From: Urechis unicinctus
Lineage: Eukaryota > Annelida > Polychaeta > Xenopneusta > Urechidae
NCBI GenBank assembly: GCA_034190875.2
Contig: CM067346.1
Location: forward strand, 47,355,432-47,419,431
Length of the DNA: 64,000 bases
Direction of reading: 5' to 3'
The translations under genes were made by a program, and so were the position numbers. The notes beneath the pieces are model-generated. The model worked only from the letters and a program-made list of their open reading frames with translations, did no database searches and was not told where the DNA came from. Positions 58,499 through 64,000 of the stretch are shown here, one piece after another (the first letter of the stretch is position 1; each line of letters starts with the position of its first letter).

Positions 58499-60018
58499 TA
58501 TGCCGTTCCTTTGTAAAAGGACACTCCGCTGTCCTTGTGTATGATGGATAATTTGTGTGTGAGGATGTTTGAGCGTGCCAGCAACATACATTATAGACAT
58601 AACAATATATACATACAAAATCGAATCGGAATATTACATATGACGCATTAAATAAATATACGATAGCAATGTGAAAGATACATTTTCAACAAAAGATAGC
58701 CTAAAGGTGTCAATTCGATAATCACAGTTGAACATATAGCTATTTTCAAATAAATTAGTTAACGGTAGCACAGCCTTTCAGATACATATATTGTTAACAG
58801 TCATGTTATAAACTAAATATAACCGATAGGCGACACGATTGTTTTCTGTAAACTAAAAAGGGGTGCGCAATTTCGTTTTCTAAATTAAGGCATACTTTAC
58901 CTACAAAGTGTCACGAACGGTTTAACATTAATTCATGAGCCATGAGTGATAACCAACATAATGGATGCTGCTACCAAAGTGTTATAATTGCTAATAATAA
59001 AAGAAAGCTTGATAGTATGGTGTTACAATAATAGAATATTAATAACTGTCTAGTACATAATAAAAATTTCTCTCATAAACTGTGAATTATACTTAAATCA
59101 TTACAATAACATGTGTTAACGGTACCTCTTTGTTACCTTGCATTATATTATTTCGTTTCATCTTCATCTATAATTGTGTGTCTTCATTGACAATACATTA
59201 AAATACATTAAATCATTCTGAGCCGTCGCTCTACATAGTTATTTTTCAAGATGGTCCCTTAGACCAAATGACAAGGTACATTTTGCTAACATCATAACCA
59301 CTGATCAGACCCGTAATGGAAGAAATGTATAATTTACTTCACACTACTAGTAATTGTAATCCACAATAAATAAAAGAAATTAATATTATATAAAAGAACT
59401 GTCAATCATTTTAAATCAATGTCGATAACTGTATGCGCATTACTCCTACTTCTTTCATCTAACAATAATTCATCTATATTTCTTTCATTATATTTAGGGA
59501 TTTTCATATCGTAGTATACAATGAGAAGCGTCTAAAAATAAATCAATAACATAACAAAGCATTTTATTTACTGTCAATTATAACATACAAAATATAGAAA
59601 TAACCTTCAATTTGCTTGTTTCTGTGTCCGGAATTCCGTGCTTGTCGTCATCTGGCCTCGTTTATCCTCCTCGTCACTGGAGTGTCATTCTTGCGTATGC
59701 ACTGTCCATTTCGGCCACTTGAATTTCATTCTTTGGGCGAGCGGAATTCTTTTTCCCGTTCGTGTGGCACTCCATGCTCGGAGATGGGGTGGTGAGGGCG
59801 GGTGACTAATGTTCTGAGACGGACTGGGCTGCTCTGTTTCAAACTGCAGATGCACTCTTAACTCTGGGGGCAGATGAAATCGTGCGCCGCTATTCGATGG
59901 GAATTTTGACGATCAGCTTAAACGTGATCGCGCCGGACTCTTCGTCAATTAAAACCGGGGATTACGATAGTTGTGTTGACCAGCTGGAAAGTGGTCAAAC
60001 CGCGAATTCTCCACCAAT

Positions 60019-60699
60019 TATGACCATTTGGGTCTCCGGTGTGCGTGTAGGGATGTTGATGAGAGACGATAATTCTGGTTGACTCTGGCACTGTAGGTAG
60101 TAGTAGCCGCTTGTAGTAAATACTCGAGACTTTATATGGATTTCTATTTTCTTTATTCGTCTCTGCTGGCTGGCACGCTCGGGTTCTGATTCTGGTATCT
60201 TGTTGTGGGATGAATATGTCTCTGGAATACTGTATATGTGTCTGATGCTGTCGTATTTATAGTGAAAGATGGGGGTGGCTTGATGTGGTGAGCTGTGATT
60301 GGTTGATCGGGGGCTTGGGGTCATTCGGACTGACTTGTAATTATCAAGAGCTTTACTTGGAGATCAAACGGGACAAGTTAATTGTTAAGAGAATTGACGG
60401 GATTCGAATGTTTTCATCAAAGGGTTGGATTTGCTAATCCGGGACTATGTAATTTGGAAACTGACCCGTTCGGAACATTGACTTAAAGGGATTCAAAAGG
60501 TTTACGTAAATTGGACAACAATTAGTCTGGTACGAGTGAAAAGGGGTGAATTTCATTAGCCTAAATTGGTTTAGTTTTCATGTCCCGAGTGGCCGGAAGG
60601 TTGTAAATGTAACTTAAACTTTTGGTAGGGATGGAGAGGTGTTGGGTGTATGTGTTCGTAAGTGTATGTGTGTATGTATGCGTTTGTTGGGGGGTGAAA
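60019..60699. repeat. Right terminal direct repeat, long form (681 bp)
   Basis: Contains an extra stretch 60248-60629 bounded by GATG on both sides (60244-60247 and 60630-60633). Either an insertion with a 4-bp duplication here or a deletion between GATG repeats in the left copy. The extra stretch begins with CTGTCGTATTTATAG, a TATA-like promoter sequence. Confidence 0.88.
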
Positions 60700-62478
60700 G
60701 TACCGCCACGGAAAAGAAGGTCACTCTGTATGGGGAACCCTGTCAGCTAAGATGACATCTCCGTACCTAATAATTCCAAGGAAGCCTGACTCGCTAGATA
60801 TATGCTGGTCGGAAGCACGTCCGCCCCAGCATTCAGAGAGGAACGATATCATTCCATTGGGCGCATTCCATTGGGCGCAATGGCTATCAAATATTTAACT
60901 GTGTTTGACTTCTGGTAGTCTGACCACGTGTAGGCTTGCAGCTTTAGGTTGCGTGGTCTCTCAATGAAAATTTTAGAACAATCAATGGTGCATGTGGCGT
61001 TGGGTACTTTTCTCATAGTGATGACGGTAAAGATTGTCTAACATCTTTACGCGCAGGCCAGTAAATCAGAGGCTTCAGTTCAGTGGCCACAAATTTGACA
61101 CAGGTTTTGATAATTTCCGAGCACGTTCCGCTAGATATGTTGTACAGGTCGGCAAGAAAAGCATTGGACAGGTCCAGTCGTAGTTTCATCATAACCAGGG
61201 TCATTTCATCCAGAGCAGAGAGCTTTCTTGTTGGGCCACTCCTTTTCGGTGTTGCTGCGAAGGCTCTGGGGACTTAAGTTGAGACAACTTTTTTGACCCG
61301 ACTCCAGTACTTTAATTTGGGCACTTTGGGTTCTAGATATTGAAAAAGGTCAAAGAAACTCTGTCTGGACGGAAATCCTGTGTTCTGCGATACTTCAACG
61401 TCGGTTGACAACACTTTGGTAGTAATTTTTAAACTCTTGGTTTTGTCTTCAGACTTCTTCTTTGATTGCACCTCCTTTGCTTCTTCTAACTGTGACCGCA
61501 GTTGCATCGCCACTTTTTGCAGTTTTCTTGACACTTGCACGTGAAGGTGTAGGAATGATCTGCATTCACTACAGACTTAACATTGTTCACTCACATTTTC
61601 ATACCTTGCAAACACGGAGGGATAGAGTCACACACGTTGGGAGTTGTGTATTGCGTAGGTCGATCTTTCGGTGGAGGGCGGCGCATTTTGGGTTCTGGTG
61701 TCACATAGCCTAGGTTGTTAACTGGACACGGGAATTCTTCAGAAAGATGTCCATCCACAAAGTGCCACGAAAAAATGCGGTCATCGTCAGATGGAGTTCA
61801 GTTTTTACCCGTCTTTTCGTTTTTACGATTGACAGCTTTAATCAACTTAGCCCGCATTTGTGGATCACGACGCTGGGTAGGAAAAGGTGTGTAAAGTGAA
61901 AGGGTGCGGGAAAGTGCAACTAGCCGACCCATAATTACATTGGTGGCTTTCACAAAATGTTTTCTTCCAACGATTAAGTCGATAATTGCTGTTGCCACAA
62001 CCAAAAATTGCGCAAATTCGACCCATTTTCTAATTATAGTGGATCACTTGACTTGCGTACTTCAGAATTGTCTTGTATGATGCACACCAGACGTGGAGTT
62101 GGAGTGGAATGATCAAATAAACTATGTGAATATTTTTACATGCATCTAAATTATGAAACATAGAAAGATTTGAAGTCAACGATCGCGGACGCTGCCTGCC
62201 TCGCGGAGTCGCAATGTGCGGCGCTCGAGTCAGGCAAGAGTTTTCCCTAATTCACCTTTCAGTCGGAACTTCGAACTGATCTATTTGAACTGACATTTTA
62301 TCAACTTTTGGCCTTAACTGATCAGATGCGACGTTTATTGGACCGGTTTGAGTTTATTGATCACATTATGAATTGATTTTAGCAAAGTACCACATATAAC
62401 CGTGCGATAGTCACTTAAACACCCCAAGCTTTTTGAGTGAATAGACTTAATTGCAGACACTCGGTTCCCGGTGACTGC

Positions 62479-62580
62479 TTTCCGGTTGGTGGTCAATTCA
62501 TCGCTCTGACAATTATTTGATGCATTGACTTCCGGTTGGTGGTTAATTAATAACGATGACAACTATTTTATGCACAGAAC
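62479..62580. repeat. Diverged 50-bp tandem duplication
   Basis: TTCCGGTTGGTGGTCAATTC and TTCCGGTTGGTGGTTAATTA start two similar units of about 50 bases, both ending in ATGCA. Confidence 0.75.
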
Positions 62581-62784
62581 TTGTCTGTCGCAACATCATT
62601 TCATTGTTGATAGTGACGTAATTATACCAAAACATTTGCATTGAACTTGCACACAAGGCGGTTGGATAATTGACCCCCCGGGTTCCATCGGGACTCAAAG
62701 CAAATAATTAAAATAGCTACGGGAAGAGGGTTCACTGCGAGTGGCTCTGCGGTGATCGCTTCCCTAATTATAATTCACAGCCAC

Positions 62785-62830
62785 CGTTAGGTGGCGCTAC
62801 CTTGAAATAAATAAAAGCACATGGGAATAC
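62785..62830 (+). repeat. Short dispersed repeat, copy 2
   Basis: GTTAGGTGGCGCTACCTTGA then AATAAATAAAAGCACATGGG; related to 45205 and 63208. Confidence 0.5.
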
Positions 62831-63207
62831 TAGGTGACGTCCCTGTGATTGATAAGAAAGGGGAAAATATCGTTTTGAAGAGCCTTTCCGAAGCCAAAAC
62901 ACACTGTACAATAGGCTTAAAAATTACGAATATAACACGTGCAATATAAAATAAATGTCACCTTGATAAATTGCCCGATTTGGGGACGACCTATCGAAAG
63001 TAGTTCGCCACTCACAGCGTCCGCATTGTTTACTAACCTCGATCCGCGCTGTAGATGGTTGCATTAGATTGTCAACAGCTGTCCAGAGCGAGACAAGTGG
63101 CCCTGGAGTGGGCATTCGCATTTGTTGGCTTGCCAGGGACTTGTAAAGATCTGGAAGTTTATAGATTCAATAAGCTGTGTGGAGATTATGAAATAAAATG
63201 AAATACA

Positions 63208-63255
63208 CCGCCGTCAACAGGCGACGATACCATGAAATGAACAAAAGCACGTGGG
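63208..63255 (+). repeat. Short dispersed repeat, copy 3
   Basis: CGCCGTCAACAGGCGACGAT then ACCATGAAATGAACAAAAGC; related to the two copies above. Confidence 0.5.
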
Positions 63256-63763
63256 ATTGTGGATCCGACGTCTCGGGGTTGGCGTCTGTTATAGAGATGG
63301 AGCCATCTGATTGGTTGAGGCTTCCACGGCTCTGAATCAATCAGATAATTCCACGCGGTATAAAGGGACGCCGTGACAAGGTAGCGTCTTCATATTTTTT
63401 ATCGGGCTGAGGATTAAGTAAACCCTCTAAGTGTAGCTCCGGTCGAACGGTAATGTGAATATATACGGTTCTGCTTCAACATTTTCCGCGCGTCCAAGAA
63501 AACGCGTTTGGCTAATGTGCTACATAGTGATGCACGTGGTCTTGAACTAGAAAACAAACATGTTGCTGTGTTTCGGACTTTTTACCGCTTGCCAAATTGA
63601 TTGAACTATAAATAATTACCATGGATGAAATCCCCCGCCGAAAAGGGATAAAATTGTCCGTAAACATTGCATTCTAAAACTCCATCACTTGGGTATGTGT
63701 GGTGTTTGGTAGTTGTCTGAATCGATCTCAACATTTTTAAATTGCGTTGGTTTAAGAGAAAGT

Positions 63764-63785
63764 AAGACGTCTACTCAGACGTCTT
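63764..63785. repeat. Short perfect inverted repeat
   Basis: AAGACGTCT-ACTC-AGACGTCTT. The arms resemble the GACGTC core of the foldbacks at 53.4 and 54.2 kb. Confidence 0.7.
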
Positions 63786-64000
63786 GTAAGGCTACTCTAA
63801 GTGTAGCTATAAACTCATTGTTTAAGGGACAATAATCATAATGGGTTGACATCATAAAGATTCGGTCTGTGGGTTAAGTGTGTGAAAAGCATGTCTCAGT
63901 TGTGTTTCATAATGACGTCATGGTCACACGCGACATGCTTTAACGCTCATTGGATTAATTTGGTTTTATTCACCCCTATTAAGCAACATGTATTCGACTT

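Larger units (their letters stand above)
58204..60699. mobile_element. LTR-like element inserted in the transposase, TSD GTAC
   Basis: Direct repeats at 58204-58498 and 60019-60699 flank about 1.5 kb without coding capacity. GTAC stands directly outside both ends (58200-58203 and 60700-60703). Removing the element and one GTAC joins the transposase flanks in one frame. Repeats start TATGxCCATTTGGG and end GGGGTGAAA, so they lack TG...CA ends. TRIM-like retrotransposon or Penelope-type element are options. Confidence 0.82.
57900..62010 (-). pseudogene. THAP/DDE_Tnp_4 (ISL2EU-type) transposase, split by an LTR-like element
   Basis: Reading down the minus strand: THAP part 62004-61700 (FPTQRRDPQMRAKLIKAVNR, then TGA near 61797, then FSWHFVDGHLSEEF); coiled coil and helix-turn-helix 61540-61274 (FFDLFQYLEPKVPKLKYWSR); 61272-60704 with LRLDLSNAFLADLYNISSGT, the first catalytic Asp in CTIDCSKIFIERP, TVKYLIAIAPNGM and the second Asp in ILADR; and after the insertion 58199-57900 with MTRKDALKTK, the catalytic Glu in RIHVECAINRIKWFK and the end ILVICAAICNLHPPLV. 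A 14-bp duplication near 60855-60885 shifts the frame after APNGM, and smaller shifts occur near 60740 and 58165. Dead copy; related to the 22-kb fragment. Confidence 0.82.
62011..64000. other. Right-end intergenic region
   Basis: No gene seen. Contains the tandem duplicate at 62479-62580, two short dispersed repeats and a palindrome (63764-63785). Confidence 0.5.

Noticed and set aside
58124..58618. 164-codon minus-strand frame
   Set aside because: A junction product of the LTR-like repeat and the transposase C-terminus.

Overview
This is a stretch of an animal nuclear genome, probably a marine invertebrate. The evidence is a spliced SIPA1L-family gene with GT/AG introns, lineage-specific C2H2 zinc-finger gene copies, THAP-linked transposases, a Polinton/Maverick, microsatellites and a long minisatellite. 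I cannot name the phylum with confidence; a lophotrochozoan, ambulacrarian or cephalochordate would all fit.

Layout. Positions 1-4313 hold the 5' half of a SIPA1L (SPAR-like RapGAP) gene on the minus strand; seven coding exons can be placed to the base. It is the only clearly intact host gene here. Positions 4.3-9.3 kb show no gene. Positions 9.7-14.3 kb are a degenerate C2H2 zinc-finger gene (+), directly downstream of a ~390-bp dispersed repeat; a second, more decayed paralogue lies at 46-48.2 kb.

The middle of the window (about 15.59-41.34 kb) is one decayed Polinton bounded by a 32-bp inverted repeat (31/32 identical). From left to right it carries a YqaJ/lambda-exonuclease-like nuclease (-), a membrane protein (-), a fibre-like protein (-), a conserved virion-type protein with a C-terminal anchor (+), a coiled-coil membrane protein (-), the double-jelly-roll major capsid protein (+), an A32-type packaging ATPase (+), four small membrane or basic proteins (+), a retroviral-type integrase (+), a zinc-ribbon protein (+) and protein-primed DNA polymerase B (-). 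No adenain-type protease was seen. Three later insertions inflate it: host-transposon debris with SWIM and THAP fragments (20.6-22.6 kb), a pogo/Tigger element (23.04-25.03 kb) sitting in the capsid gene with a TA duplication, and a repeat-internal-repeat-internal-repeat composite (25.96-32.80 kb) that also splits the capsid gene. Stops and frameshifts in capsid, integrase, polymerase and nuclease, and a changed Walker A residue in the ATPase, show that this copy is dead.

The right flank is a transposon graveyard: a THAP-linked transposase-like pseudogene (49.6-53.6 kb, -), two inverted copies of a short element with poly-G/C ends, a 39-bp minisatellite that changes orientation at 54.66 kb and runs to 57.0 kb, and a second THAP/DDE transposase pseudogene (57.9-62.0 kb, -) that is itself split by an LTR-like element with a GTAC target duplication. 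Many long open frames at 54-57 kb are products of the minisatellite, not genes.
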